From Hippopus hippopus (Eukaryota > Mollusca > Bivalvia > Cardiida > Cardiidae), in assembly GCA_946811185.2 (NCBI GenBank), contig OX328107.1, forward strand, positions 44,258,360 through 44,322,359: a stretch of DNA of 64,000 nucleotides, given 5' to 3'. The notes below the pieces were generated by a model that saw only the letters and a program-made list of their open reading frames with translations, was not told the DNA's origin and did no database searches. This document shows positions 1 through 15,400 of the stretch, in pieces; the first letter of the stretch is position 1, and each line of letters starts with the position of its first letter. The position numbers and the translations under genes were made by a program.

Positions 1-69
1 CTTTCACAAACATTGGTACTGTTTAAAGAGAAGTCATGTTGGATAGATTTTTAACCTCCATAATTGTTT

Positions 70-270
70 GCTAGCCCCCAACTCTGCATTGCAACAGGAT
101 TCATTTGTCTCTCACCACTGACCATTGTTATGAGAATGGTTATGTGGGAAAGAAACCATTGACTTAAAGATTATTGTGTGGACTACCGGTAAAGCAGGAT
201 AGGTGTACTTGCCACAGCAATAAAACTGAAATAATGTTGAAAATGGCTTTAAACACTATACAATCAATAT
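70..270 (+). mobile_element. SINE 3' part (tRNA-derived family)
   Basis: It shares with the copy at 56946 the blocks ACAGGATTCATT, CTCACC-CTGACCATTGTT, GGTTATGTGGGAAAG and the tail AATAATGTTGAAAATGGC..TAAACACTATACAATCAAT. The tRNA-like head is missing. It ends about 17 bp before the PKMYT1 splice acceptor at 286. Confidence 0.75.
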
Positions 271-285
271 TTTATATCATTTCAG

Positions 286-421
286 TCAAGAGGAACCCCA
301 AGAGATTCTCTACCTCCACGACCTCCAGTGAAAAGTGCTCCACCTATCAGTCGTATATTTCCTCATCGTCCAGTGACAAGAGCACAGCTTGTGTCATTTA
401 GAAGTTCATGTAGTAATGAAT
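286..421 (+). CDS. PKMYT1: PKMYT1 exon a (N-terminal region)
   Basis: The acceptor is at 284-285 and the donor at 422-423. The exon enters in phase 0 and leaves with one spare base. It encodes a Pro/Ser/Arg-rich segment including [18 protein letters not shown], like the disordered N-terminus of Myt1 kinases. A SINE tail ends about 17 bp before the splice acceptor. It is not the first coding exon, because no ATG precedes it in frame with a plausible start. Confidence 0.82.
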
Positions 422-3400
422 GTATCCTTTGAACATGTGCATTATCATTCAAATTGATCCAATAGGGTAAAACGATTTTGCGTCAAGAGATTTCTCGTGA
501 AAAAGCAAGCTCAGAACGCCTTCAGAGTTTTAGCCATCATATAGTAGCTGATTTCATAAACCAGTAGCTTTTTATTCATCTTTTGTTCAGTTCCTGTTGT
601 AGTGGCAGTTGTGGTCGTTTAAAGAAACGGAACATTTTCATGCATCAGTTAACCCTTTACCACACAATCCCAACATTTCATGACCCAGAAGTAGAAGGCT
701 TTTGAAAACATTGTTGAAAATGGAGAAAATGCTGCTTACCAGCATTTTCTCTTTATCCAACAATGGTTTCTTCCCTCTCACAAATAATTTGTATTATTTG
801 AGCCAAACTTCATTATTGTCTGCAAATGCTTTGAATTTAGAAAGGTTGAAAATTTTGTTTGGTCAAGGGTGAAATAGGGGACTCCTGATTTTCGCTGTTG
901 GACCCTCAAATAACTGAGACACTCTCATGCCTGAAAGCTTAGGGGAAACTCAAATTCTGTTACGAATGTCCTAAAATTTGCCGTGTTATAGCTTATTTTC
1001 CATAATATTTTCAATACCATTGAAAATTAGATCTACTTCTTTCTTGGATTTAAGTTAGCTTTACACTGTAATTGGTTAATCGCATTTCAACCAATCTCTT
1101 GCTTTCACTATCCATAGTGAGAAAGCTTAAGAAAACATTGTGCAAAAAGAGAAAATGCTGGTAACCAGCATTTTCTCCATTTTGTGCAATAATTTCTACT
1201 TTACATGTATCAATGTTAAAGACAAATCTTATTATATTAGACTCATTTATTTTGTCTGCAAATCGTTTTGTCTCACAAAAAGTTAATGTACTACCTTTGG
1301 GTCTAGTTATCGCCATTGCTTAGGGATGTACATTATGATTGAAGCCTTGTGATTATTGACTGGTATTTTGTTTACTTTAACTACACTGTAGCAGTTTTAA
1401 GTCCAGGCTACAATGAACACAGTAAAGATTTGTACTTCAATCAGTGCTTTCAGGTCATCTGTCGGCTTGGTGCTGGTTCTTTTGGTGAGGTAAAGTATAC
1501 TTAAGACAATTATATCAATTTCAAAAAGTGTGGATATTTTTCTTCCTCTTTTATAACTGTCTTGAACTTAGTTAACCTTAGACTACTCAGTCCCGAGTTT
1601 AAAGGACCCTAGAGAAGAAGCCTTTTGAAAACATCATGGGAAAAGGAGAAAATGCTGGTAACCAGCATTTTCTCCTTTTCTCACAATGTTTTCTACCCTA
1701 TCAAACGACAAATTCCATTATTTAGACAAAATTTGTTGTCTGCAAATGCTTTCAATATGGACAAATCTACTTTTATGGCGTGTGATACAGAATTAATTTC
1801 TATTGTGCAAAATAAATAAAATGATTATTGTCGGTCATGACAAACCCAGATTTTCAAGTTTCGACGTTTATTATAGTAGGTCAGCAGATCAGCCACCTTG
1901 TATGGTGGCCCAGTGTCTGCCATGAATCTGTCTTTGAGCTGACATAAATTAATTTCTAACATCTTAAAAAATACTGAACCAGTTCTCTTCAGAATTTTCG
2001 TATTTGATCCTGCAGTGGCCTCTGCAATATTTCTTCTAAGAATTTCATTCTATTTAGAACTCTAGTTATGGCAACAAATCTTTTAAAAGTCATGTAAATA
2101 TCCTAATCTGGTGTTTTGAGATAACTGAAATCTATCAAAATGGTGCTAATTATCTGACAAATACATACGTGTCACCTGTGGCAAAAGGGGGTTTAATGCA
2201 TCCCTGTGATGTATCGCACTACAGAAGTCATCTATAAATCCATAAAATTCATTTTTTCAAGCAACCGACTGAATCATGAGGTAGACGGGTCTTTTGACAC
2301 GCAGGAAATTGATCAAGTGCAAAAAGTTTTGACCCAGGTCAGTGTACACCGACACTTTTTGCAGAACCATTAAATCTCCTTTTCACAGAGCATGGCTTAT
2401 GTAATTAAATTGTAGGTGTTTAAAGTGAGAAGCAAAGAAGACGGACAATATTATGCTATCAAGAAGTCTAGAGAAAGGTTCAGAGGAGAATCTGACAGGT
2501 AAGTAAGACTTATTAGCATGTCTGTCTTTTGCAGTTGTCTGTGTAAAATTTGTACAACTTGTCTTACTGCATCTAAATTTCCTGACATATTGGATACATG
2601 CATTTGACTGAATAACTTCCCAACCCTTTATTCGATGGCAAAGTTTCAGAAGTGCCCGTTTTGAAAACAGTTGTAGTTGGCAAATAGATGTGGTTTAAAT
2701 GACGGTATCCATCTTGGAAAGGGTAGGAACCATGTTGGAATTGGAGAAAATGCTGTTAACTCTACCAAACGACAAAATTTTAGCCTAGTCCAAAATGAAA
2801 GTATTTGCAAACGACAAATCACATGTAGCTCAAAACATGAAATTTGTCTTTAATAGTGTAGAAAACATTGAGGGAAAAGGAGAAAATGCTGTTACCAGCA
2901 TTTTCTCCATTTCCCACAATCTTTTCAAAAAGTCTCTTCTGTGGGGTCGTTGAAAGTCGGGATTTTGTGGTAAAGAGTTAACCAGTGTTTCTTTCCTTTT
3001 TCCACATGTTGTTTTCCAAGGGTCATAGAAACACAGGATTGTCTGGTGAAGGGACAAACAAAATTGTACCTTTCAGAGCACTCTGTTTAGAACAGGCTCA
3101 TATAGCTTAATTCAAAGTTGGATACATGATTATATATTATGAAAAAATTGTGGGAAAGCAGAAAATGTTTACCACAGGTTGCTTCTCCTGTTTCACAATG
3201 TTATCCCAAAAAGTAGTATTCTGCATTTTCACACAAAAAAAATGTCACGAGGTAGACATTTCTCTATAAGTTGTATCTCCAATTTCATTTTTTTTTTTTT
3301 ACCCCATTTCCAACTGTAACTTTGATCCTGTGTGGCTCAGTGACAAAGTATAGGAATTGTTATTTGAAGGCCCTGGGTTCAAGCTCTTTTGAAACATTGA

Positions 3401-6400
3401 GATTTTCTTGGATGTGTCCTTGGACAAGACACTTCAGAGCCCTAGTCTAAGACTGGTGAAACCCAGGACATACATGAATATGTGAGCTGTTGCTGTTATA
3501 TGACTGAAATAATGTTGAAAGCAGCTTTAACACTATTCAATCAATCAATCTAATTGTAACCAAATTTTTTACTGGTGAACAGGAGAAGAAAGCTTCAGGA
3601 GGTTGCCAAACAGGAAAAACTGCCACAACATCCAAACTGTGTACGGATCTACAAAGCCTGGGAAGAGAGACAACATCTCTATCTACTGGTGGAGCTGTGT
3701 AAAACTAGGTAGAGAGACAAAGCTTTAAGCTTGTGTTAACCCTTTACCACACAATTCTGAGTTTAAAGACCTAACAGAGATGGTTTTCAAAAAGATTGTT
3801 GAAAAGAAGAAAATGCTGGTAACCAGGCAGCATTCTTCTTTTCCCTCAAGTTTTCATGAGCTTTCTTGTTCAGGGTTGTTAAAAACTTGGATTGTCTGGT
3901 AAAGGCATTAAGTGAAAATATAAGTCTAGCTGTTGCAATTGATATGACATATTTAGTAGAATATGTTGCTAATTGTTCATTCAGTGAAACAGACAATTGT
4001 GGATCCAAGGTCATGTACCATGCTCTGTGCTGTAAAATCCTGATCTAAACTACCCAAGAGCAACTTATTGGTTTGGCTGGTTTTGAGCAGAACATAAGAT
4101 ATTGTCTTAGCCCTGTCTGCCTCATTGCCTTGCAAAACTTTTGATATTTTGCAATATTTCTCATTATTGAAGATATTTACTTCAAACTTAGACAAGTTAT
4201 TAACTATCAAAAGGGAGACCCACACAGCAGAGGCAGGTAACCATCAAAGTATTTTTGACACAGTTCAACCCCTTTTTGACTTAGAGTATTCACTGAAAAT
4301 CAGGCAACTGCAGCCAAGTGTTGGCACCAGCTTGCTGTACTTTTATTTAACTTTATTGAGTGCTAGATAAATCCTGCTTTGTTTGTGAAAGATCTGGGCC
4401 TGTATTCACCAACCATTCTTAAGTACGTTCTTGGTTTCAGTCTCCAGAATTTTCTAAATTTGAAAATAACACAACTTCTGATTGGCTAAACCAAATGGTT
4501 TAGCCAATCAGAAGTTGTGTTACTTTCAAATTTAGAAAATTCTAAAGAATAAGACTAAGAATATTCTTAAGAATGGTTGGTGAATACGGGCCCTGATTTC
4601 CAAGCTTGATCCTTTTGTGATAATCAATGAATTCAGACCGTTTTGTTTTGGATTAGCCATTCTTAGAGTTAACGATACTGACATAGACTAAAATTTTGGA
4701 CAGAGTGTTTGTTTCTTTCAGCCTTAGTAACTATGCAGAGACCCATCATGATATACCTGAGTCACAGATATGGAAATTCCTAGTAGATTTGCTCATGGTA
4801 AGGTTTATTATACAAATAAAGTTTTTAATTTTTGCTTTGTCCTTCACATGATTTAACCCTTTACCACACGGCAAAACTCTAAACCTGTCCAAACCCAAAG
4901 CATATACCAGAGCTAAATTAAATGTGGCTGAAATGGTGGAAGCTGTCTTTTATAAAGAAGAAAACATTGTGGGAAAAGGAGAAAATGCTGGTTACTAGCA
5001 TTTTCTCCTTTTACCGCAATGTTTTCATAAGTCTTCATTTTCAAGATTGTTAAAAGTCGGCATTGTGTGGTAATGGCTTAAGGTTCATTTATTACATATA
5101 GTGTATTATCTATATGTAGAATCTAGCCTTACTTTATCCCTCTGTATGCTTGAGATGACATTATGATATCCCACAGGTACTCTGTCCTTTGGCATTTTGT
5201 GTCTTCTGTATATCTCTCAAACTCCTTGTCTGTTTTACCAAATATTTCACACGTGTGCCCCTTGGTGACAAAACATGCAGAGCAAAGGTTTCAGACTCCT
5301 TTCTCCGAGGCCAAGGTTGCAGCTGGGGTACAAAAGTCTCTCAAACCGTGTCAACTTGAGAGCTCTTGAGCCTCAGATCTGATTTTGAAAATATTTCACA
5401 CATGTGTCCATCTTGATGAAAAAAGCATTATGAAACATAGCTCAAATGATAGAGTTTGCTGTTAGAAATGGTAGAAAATATTGTGGAGAAAAAAAGAGAA
5501 AATGGTAACAGCTATTCTCTTTTTTCCACAATGTTTTCAGAAGCCTTTCTTCTTAGGTTCTTCAACCTTTTTACCAAACAACAAAATTTTAGACTGGTCC
5601 CCATTGAGAGCATTTGCAGACGACAAATTTAACATGACTCAAAGACTGAAATCTACCTTTGGAGGTTAAGAAGACATTGTCGGAAATGGAGAAAATGCTG
5701 GTTACCAGCATTTTCTCTTTTTCCAACAATGTTTTTAAAAGCTTTCTTCCTCAAGGTCGTTAAAAGTCTGGATTGTGTGGTAAAGGAAAAAAACTTTAGT
5801 CTGGTAAAGCGTTAACTTGTCCAATTTCAGGCAGTCAAACATCTTCATGACAACAACCTTGTTCACATTGATATCAAACCTGATAACATATTTATATCCT
5901 ACGATGGTGTGTGTAAACTGGGAGATTTTGGACTTGTAATCGATCTTTCAAAGGTATGACTTTGATTCTAAACCAGGTAATGTATTTTGTAATCAATGAT
6001 GGTGTTTTTAAACTAGGAGATTTTGGACTTGTCAATGATCTTTCAAAGGTATGACTGATTCTAAACGGGGTAATATTTCATAATCATTGATGGTTTTGTA
6101 AACTTGAAGGTTTTAGACTCCATTGCCCTATGGTTCAAAGTAGTTCTGTGTGTTACTTTAGAAATTTAAGAAAAAAAAAACCTGCATGCATTTCCCGAGA
6201 GAAAATCCCTTTCTTTTTCCCGTCATTTCTGTCTTTTAATTGGAATATTAGTTTCAAAATTAAGTGAAATCTATAACCTATATGTAGTTTAATTGGTAAC
6301 TTCACAGTGATTTAAGATCTAAGACTTATTAGCTCCACTGGCCGAAGGCCAGCGAGCTATTGTCATGGCGTTGTGTCCGTCGTGCGTCCGTCCGTGTGTG

Positions 6401-9400
6401 CGTCTGTAAACTTTTTCTTTAAAAAACTTCTCCTCAGAAACTATTGACTGGATTTTTACCAAATTTCACAGGAATGTTCCTTTGGTGGTCCTCTTTCAAA
6501 TTCCTTCAAATAATTGTGTTCCATGAAAAATTCTGGTTGCCATGGCAACCAAAGTAAAAAACCTTTAAAAATCTTCTCCTCCCAAACCGCTATTTGGATA
6601 GCATTATTATTTTGCAGGAATGTTCCTTAGATACAGGTTTACAGAATTCCTTAAAAAAAAAAAGATCTGTCAAAAAACATGGCTTTTATGGGAGACTCAT
6701 TTTCCTTTTATGGTATAAAGTAAAATCTTTGAAAAATTTCTTCTCTAAAACTATTCATTGGATTTCATTGTTGTTTTGCAGGTAAGTTCCTATGGTGGTT
6801 GTCTACCAAATTGTTTCTTCAGTGAGCTAAAATGTAGGATTGAATGATAATTGTTAAAAACTTCCTTTCGCCATTATAGAAATATCAGGCCTGTGGAGCG
6901 ATACAGGCGCTCAAGCGCCTCTAGTATCCGTGTATTAGTTCACCAGGGTTTTCCCTGTCATATCAGTCATTTGACTCCTTCAAATGAATAAAAGAAGACA
7001 TACACTAAAATGTTTTTGGAGATATTCAGAAAACTTACGGGTTTAAATTCAAAGAAACAGGGGGGGGGGGGGGCAGGGGGGCAGGAAAAACCCTGGTTCA
7101 CATGATACAGATTTTCCACATGACCTCTTTTTAAAAAAAATTTCAGACACTACTTTTCCTGGTCTTAATGGAAGGAAGGTTCAAGGGCTGACAATAATGC
7201 TTCCTACTGTTATATTTTCATAGGGCAATGATTTCTCAGAATCTCAAGAAGGGGATCCTAAATATCTAGCCCCAGAACTAATGCAGGGAAGATTTGGGAA
7301 ACCAGCTGATATCTTCAGGTATTTCTATTTAAGTATTTCCATCTTCATGTGTCTGTAATTCTATGATGCCCAAAAAATCAGATGCATGTTTTTAATGTAG
7401 ATTTAATTTGTTAATCCCAGGGTAGAAGAAATGAAAGTAATTGTTTTAAAAATGACAAATCCTCCTTTTTCATATCCTTTATCAATATGAAATACACTGC
7501 ACATTTGATTCTGGAAATATAATAATTGTGTGCTGCTTTAACTCTTTACTAGATGACAGCATTTTAGATCCACCTGCTACTGTAGTATGTCTCATAAAAT
7601 AAAACTTACTAAAGTCATCAGAAGGGTAGAAAACAATGCGGGAAAAGGGGAAGTGCTTGTTACCAACATTTTCTCCTATATCCACAATGTTTATAAATGC
7701 CTTTTTTCTTCAGGTCTTGTAAACATTTGGTTGAGACAAGCACTGAAAAACGTAATTCAAACTGTGATGTATGTGAAAATAAAAGAGTAGTTTTTCTATA
7801 TAGCCTAGGTATGACTATATTGGAACTGGCAAGTGATCTTGATCTGCCTCGAGGAGGAGAAGGATGGCATCTGTTAAGAAGAGGGCATTTACCTGATGAG
7901 TTCTTGAGAGGTAAAATTATTATCTTTCTTTAGTGTCATGAAATGTCATAAGAGCTGTTCAAGGACATCAGCTGAGGCCTGGTAGCACAGTCAGTAGCAT
8001 ACAGCACTTGAGAAAAGGTGGTCGGTGGTTTGAATCCCCATCTTGGCCACTTTCTTTCCAAGTTTTGATGATAGTCGCAGTGTTGCATCCAGGCTACGCA
8101 GTTGCAGGAATCCCTCTCTTTTTATTGTATCGTGCAAGTTCACGAACTGGATGGGGGAGAAATCACACGAAGACGCAACTCGTGCAGAAACAAGTAATCA
8201 CTGCGCGCAAAAAATATAATCGGGCTCTAGTCAGTCTATTGAAACAATGGGGAAAGTCTGACGAAGCTTCCTTACACCAATTGATATTACACTCATCGCT
8301 ATTTTTAGACTATTTGAGACAGTAATTCCAAATGGTGTCCGATCTCCATATTGAAGTTAATGTAATGAGGGATCCAATAGTCTCTACGCATGCACAGTGA
8401 ATGTGTAATTACATGTGTTTCTGGATTAAAAAACAATACAGTATATTTGCGCGGTGACTTTTAAACATTATGACTGGTGTGTTAAAGCAGGATTTAATAT
8501 GCCACTGAAACGAATTACGAACTTTTTTTAAGGGATTTGTCTGATCAAAAGACAACACAATCCCAGGTTTTGATAGATCAAGTGATATGAGTACTGAGGT
8601 ACTGAAGTTTTTGGTGGGAGCATCCTCAGGCAAGCCAACCCTTCACCCTCAGCCCAGTACTGGTAAAACCCAAAACATGTGACTAAATGAGCTGTTACTG
8701 TGATAATGACTCAAAATAATGCTTAGAGGAACATAAAAACACTAAGATTTTTTTTTTTTTTTTTTTTTTTCCCAAGTGCATAAATTGCAGTAACGTTACT
8801 TTGTTTTGTAATTGTATTGATTTGCTCTTGCATTTCAGACAAGTCATTTGACATGAAATATGTTATCAGACAGATGTTAGATCCTGATATAAATTCCAGA
8901 CCAACGGCAGATCAGTGTCTAGCCTTCCCTTCTGTTAGAAAAGTAAGGATTCATTTCTACTATCTATGTATTTGATGCTTTACCACTACACTGAAGGGGG
9001 TCCTGCCTGGTTCTGTGGTAAAGTGTAGGACTTGTGACCTGCAGGCTCCAGGTTTGAGCCTTACTCGAAGAACTGGGCTAATTGAAGAAATGTCCTTGGA
9101 TGAGACACTCTAGAGCCCTAGCCTAGTACTGATTAAATTTTGGAACACACAAATATGTGAACTGTTGCTCTGACTTGACTTAAATAATGTTGAAAGCAGT
9201 GTAAGACACCAGTACCACACTGAAATAGTAATTGGCTGGGAAATAAATCTTGGAAGTAGTTGTAGAGCTGAAAGAATAAACTTAATCAGGTTGATAAGCC
9301 ATAAGAATTAATGAAAATGTGAGAAAGGAAGCAATTGCTCAGAACAGCCTGAAAATAGTAAATGCTGATTGTTTCAGCACAGGCATGTCTGATGCAGCCC

Positions 9401-12400
9401 TTAAATTAATTCTTTGGAGACAGATTTTAGACCACATGTAATACATGTACATGTTGAAATTAACTCCTATAGTTTGCAACCATAGATATATTAAGCAGAG
9501 AGTGTAAAGCACATATGTGCAGTCTGATCTTGCTTTGCAATCTCCACTGCTCTATCAGTAGTGTCCTGTTAACTCAGTCCAATGCTAATAAACTTCACGA
9601 AATCTTTGCCTGCAATAGTGAAGTAAATTGAATGTGACAGGATAAGGATTAAGATTGCTTTTTTTTCTTTTAGTATTGTCACTTTTACTTTTCTACCAGA
9701 ACTGACAAATCAGTTTTGCTGGAAGCCCTGGATTTCTTCCTTCCAAGATATTTGGAAAGATAAACTTATATAGTGGCCAAGATCCAATAAAGTTGAACAC
9801 TTTGAAAAAATCAATTTGCTATTATATTATTTTGAAAAACTACTTAATAAAATCTTTATCAATGTACAGGTGTGGAAGAAAAGAAGGAGAGAGTATATGC
9901 TCAAAAGTGCTGTAAGTTAACATATATACATTTTTGTTTCCAATTAAAATGGCCATATAGCATTAAACCCTTTCCAAAATTAAAAATTTAAGACTCTTCA
10001 AAATTGAAAGCATCTGCTGATGACAAATTTAAAATTGGTGCATATAAACTGAACGGGAGAAAAACATGTTGGAAAATAAGAAAATGATGGTTAAAGCATT
10101 TTCTCATTTTCCCATATTGTTTTTAAAAGGCTTCCTACTCGGGGTCCTTAAAACTAAGGGTTGTTTGGTAAAGGGTTACGCTGCTTGTCACTAGTCTTTC
10201 ATGAAATGAAGTCCACCTTTTTATTATAACACGGAATGCATTATTGAATACATTAAATAACACTATTATCTAAAAGCTGGCCTGAATTGCTTGAACATTA
10301 TTTAACCCTTTATGTATGAGAGACACGAGTGAGTGTCGAAGAATACTACCCCTGAGATCCCAGTGCAGCATATGCGCGCTCTAATTTATCTGGCTTGTAA
10401 TCCAAGTGACACTAAGCTGTGTTGAGTTTTCCACTATGGAAAATCCAAGTGACGCGTACGATCGCTTCTAGAAGACCGATGTCAAAAAGAGGCTGATTGG
10501 TCCTATCCTACCGAAAATGCAACAAATCTGAAATCATTGTCCAATCAAATAATGTGTCTCATTTCATTTGTATGTAAAGCTACTATTTTTAGCTCAAACC
10601 AAACTAATGTGAGGTATTTTCTGACCTTTATTACACCGGATACGTTCGAAGGATTTCGAAAACAATTACGAGTAATGAAAGTTGAAGTTACAGCAAATTC
10701 GAGGGTTTTTTGCGCAAAGATCGTCTTCCTATCAATGGATAATATGACTGAATAACTTAATATTGCTTTGATATTAATATTAGCCCAGTTTTAACAAAAG
10801 AAATCAGACAATGATGAGTTGGAGAATGAGATCGACACAGCAGTGTCGAGTTCAACCTTCAGCGGTTCAAAGCAAAAGTAATTCTTTTCTGATGACAGTT
10901 ATGCACAGCTTTTTAACTCGGACCAGCAGAGAATAAGAGAATAAAAGACAACTTTTTTCTGCAAGCCTTTCCATATCGTCTTATGCAAAATTTTGTCCTA
11001 GAGACCAACACTTGTGCAGCGAGAATGAACTCTGAAAAGGTATTTAGCACCCAACAACCCTGGCAGAAATACATGCACTTGTGGGAAACTGTATTATTTT
11101 TCATGCAGATACCTAAATTCTCCTTGCAGGAAAAAAATTACTTAACATTAAAAAATAGTAAAAACTATAAAAAATAGAATGTGTGTCGGGAAAAATTATA
11201 ATTTAAAACAAATATGCAACAAAGTGTCTATAGTGAAAAACAGAAACAACCTGTGGATCTCTATGTCAGAAGAAATTTGTACATAATATTTGTACATATC
11301 ATTGCTTTTTCAACTGGAAACACCTTTGGATTAAAAAGGAATAAAAGTCTGTAATTACATAACTTTAATTACTTTGCCAAATCATCAAAAAGCTTTGAAA
11401 AACAGTGTGATGTGAAGCTATATCAGTTTTACTTTGGCAGTCTGTTGGGAGCCATTTTGAGGCTAGTATTCTTCCTGACAATCAGCCTGCGTTGCATATC
11501 AGTGAATACTGGGCAGTGCTTAGTGTACATAACTGGTGTAGTATATAAGATTTGGTAAAGAGTTGAAAAAGGTAGTTTTTTCCCCTCCAGATTTCTACAG
11601 TGAAAGCCTCCCTATACAAATTCTGGCAGATGATATTGTTACTGTTTACTGTGTTCACTTTACCTATGATCAAGAAACTTGGCAGTAGGAGACAAAGACA
11701 ATCAACCCACTCGAGTAGTACAGGTCTCTCAATGTCTGGTCTGGATCAAAGTACCTCTGATGGTAAGTCTTAATGAATGGAAAATGTCTGTATCATGTAA
11801 CTTGTCCATGTTGAAAGCATTTGCAGACCTCAAATCTAATATAAAGATATAGCTCACGGGGTTTGTCTTTTACTCACAGGAAACTCTGTAGGAAAAGGAG
11901 AGAACATTGTAGGAAGAGGAGGAATTGTCCAGTCTATTGACATAAATGGATAACTATTTCAATAACAATGGAACACTTCTTTTGTATAAGATTCTCCTGA
12001 TAAGTGAAACTGTCACAAAGTAATTTGTTTCTGACAAATATCTTCTATATAGCTTATAATCCGACATGTCAATGGAAGCAACACTTGATTGTACTTTAAC
12101 AAAATGGATGTTTTGGGGTTTATACTGGCCTCAACCTGTTTATCTGTGGGCATGCTTATAAGTGAGTAATATGGTGTGAAAAGGTGGTTTGTTGCATTAG
12201 CAAAAGTATTGACGCATGTCAGCCTGGGCAGTCTGCCAGGCTGACACAAAACCAAAACTTTTTACTTTTCATAAATTTTCTGCATGTTTTAAGACCATTC
12301 TACATTGTGATGTTTTACAGATCAAGTATTATGCGACCACCTGCTTGATACAATGCATTACAGGGCTGCATTAAACCCCTTCTTACCAGTGTGCCACTCA

Positions 12401-15400
12401 AGTATGTTTGTTGTAGAGTATCATATTCAGACACAATTAGGTTTGGGTCTTAGAAATTGTTTTACACCAATCAGATAAAGGATACAAATTTCAATGCATT
12501 GCATTTTTGACATAGCATGACATAATTTCTCTGGTTATTTTCTGTTATTCCTGTACTGCAGATGAGATCTTTGACCAAGACATAAGTCTTAACAACTCTA
12601 TTGGTGCTCCTCTAGATACGTCCTCAGATAACAGCATGAGTGAGGATTTCAACAGGTATGTACAGGCTACCTAAAATATTTGGAAATATAGGGAAACTGA
12701 TTATTTGAAAATATGAGGAACAGAGAAATTAGTTTGAATTATGAGTGGTAATAGTACAGCAAAGTTCTTTTTTTTTTTTTAATCAATCATTTTATCATTG
12801 TTTGCAACCTTTGTTGGAAGGGCCAGCCACTATCTGACTCATGTTACTGTTTAAAGTGGTGTTAAAAACTTGACAAACAAATTCAACTAGTATGTGGTAT
12901 CTTCTTTAAGGCATGGTTATATGCCTGTTTAGTGCATGATGCCACTTTCAGTACATTGTCTATTTTAAAAACTGAGAATGAGGTTGGATTTTCCCCCTCC
13001 ATGTAAATAATAGGGGAGATTTTCAAAAAATGGTGGGACAGTTTTCGAAAATATTGACCAATTGTAACAAAAATGATATTCTACAACCATGCAGTAAACA
13101 GCTTTCAAAAAACCTGGTTGAAGAGCAGTTCTCATGTTCAAAGCTGTAAGTATTGCTGCTTTTTTCAACGAGGGTTTCTGTATCATCAAAAAGGACACTT
13201 TTTTACCCTAAGAATATATCTACCATTGCTTATTAGATTATAACTTTTATCTCTAAAGATTTCCTGCACGAGAAATTGGCAATGCTGAAAATCCGTCATC
13301 TCTAAAGTTCCAATATCATTTTGCAGGAAAATGCCAGTTCGCCATGCTTACACAACACCGTCTTTACGACAGAGACATTACAGTCACATACCATCCCCGA
13401 TGAGTTCATCCCCACTTGGACCCCCTTCAAGAGAGTGAGTTGATAATCATTTGAGCTTTGCACTGTGAAATAGTGGATTAATACATATGAGCCATGCTCT
13501 GTGAAAAGGGGGCTTATTGCATTAGCGAAAAGTATCGACCCATGTCAGCCTGCGCAGTCCGCGCAGGCTGACATGGGCCGAAACTTTTCGCTATCTTTAA
13601 ATTTTCTGCGTAGCAAAGGATCATTCTACCTCCTGATTCAGTCGGCTGTTTGACAAAAAAGGGTTTTATGGATCCGTAATTAGGTGATGTCTTGCTTGGT
13701 ATAATGCATCACGGAGATGCATTAAGCCCCCTTTTGCCAGAGCATGGCTCGTATGCAAAAAGCTCTACCTAGCTATGCCTGCACAGTCCGCACACGTATA
13801 TTGCATTATGGAGATGCATTAAACCCCCTTTTTCTAGAACACCAATCAGTATATTTATGCATTGTCATGGGCTTATGCATGGTTTAAAACTTTCTATAGC
13901 CATTTACAAAACAGTCATATTTGGTCAGAAAAGACTGAAAATCAGCTGTAGTATATATAGAGAATAGATGGTTGGTGTCTTGGATGGGTTAAGTTTATCG
14001 GGCAAGGCGGAGGAATTTATCTGGTGAGCCAAAGGCAAACTGGATAAATTTTGGAGCCGAGCCCGATAAACTTAACCCATTCAAGACACCAACCATCTAT
14101 TCTATTTATCCTGTCACTCACGGTAATGGAACAAAACAAAACAAAACAAACAAATAACAGAAATAGTGATGAAGACCGTACCTTTGATAAATTTCCGGAG
14201 CCAAGCCCGATACACGTTCCCAATCCAAGACACCAACCGTCTACTTTGTTTATCCTTTTTCTCAATTATAACCTAGAAAACGACTAAATTGAACATTTCG
14301 CTCAAAATAAAGCACATATTGACATCTTTCTCACTGTAAGAAAATTTACAATATGAAGAACCGTGTAAAGCCCTCTGAATATGCAGCTGCAATGATGACG
14401 TCATGAATGATATTGGCTACGTCATAAACATGACGTATATCCGCAGAGGAATATTGTGGCGAAGAAGACAATGTGTTTTAACACAACAGACTAGATATTA
14501 ACGAGCAAAAGTATTTGCTAGCGATTAATTCATTCAGTAGCCTACGTCAGTACGCTTGGTTGAAAATAGTCCCAGTTAGCAGGTGCGCACTTCTCGGTCA
14601 CATGACCAACTGACGGATAACAAAAAAAATATACGGCACCCTGTTATCGAGTCGAAATTATAGAAGGTGACAGGATAAAAGTAGAAAAGGAGATTAATGT
14701 TGCCTAGATGGTGAGATTTGTATTTGGAAGTGTGGAAAGTGTTGTGAGAAAACTGGAGAAAATGCTTGTAACCTGCATTTTACCCTTTTCCCTCAATGTT
14801 GTCAAAAACCTTCTTATTCCTAAACCTGCATTTTCCCCATTTCCCTCAATGTTGTCAAAAGCCTTCTTATTCCTTAATATTAATGTTCTTTATCTTATTC
14901 TCCAAGATTTTCTAAATTTGAAAGTAACAAATGGTTTAGCCAATCAGAAGTTGCGTTACTTGAAAGTAACATAAATGGTTTAGCCAATCAGAAGTTGCGT
15001 TACTTTCAATTTTAGAAAATTCTGGCCAGTAAGACAGAACATTTTTAAGAATGGTTGGTGAATGTCGGCCCAGTAGTCACAGGTTAGTTTACTGTGGGTT
15101 TTTACAGAAGCTCCAGACATTCAGCAAGTCCAATCCACATCGATGACAGTTTTAACAGTAGCTGCACGGAGGAAGACAGACCTGTTACACCAACGTTTAA
15201 TCCGATATCAGGGGAAGCCGAAGACGGACTGACCAACAAATCTACCATAGAGCCGAAAAATCTGCTAGGAGTGAGCGATCATAGCAAATTTTGAAACTCT
15301 GACATTTGAACCATGCTCTGTGAAAATGAATCTGCAAAAAGTATCGACCCAGTTTAGCCTGTGCAGACTGACCTGAGTCGAAACTTTTTGATTTGGTAAA

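Noticed and set aside
8008..8325. 105-codon ORF in a PKMYT1 intron
   Set aside because: It starts inside a SINE head and continues into unrecognised intron DNA; no domain visible.
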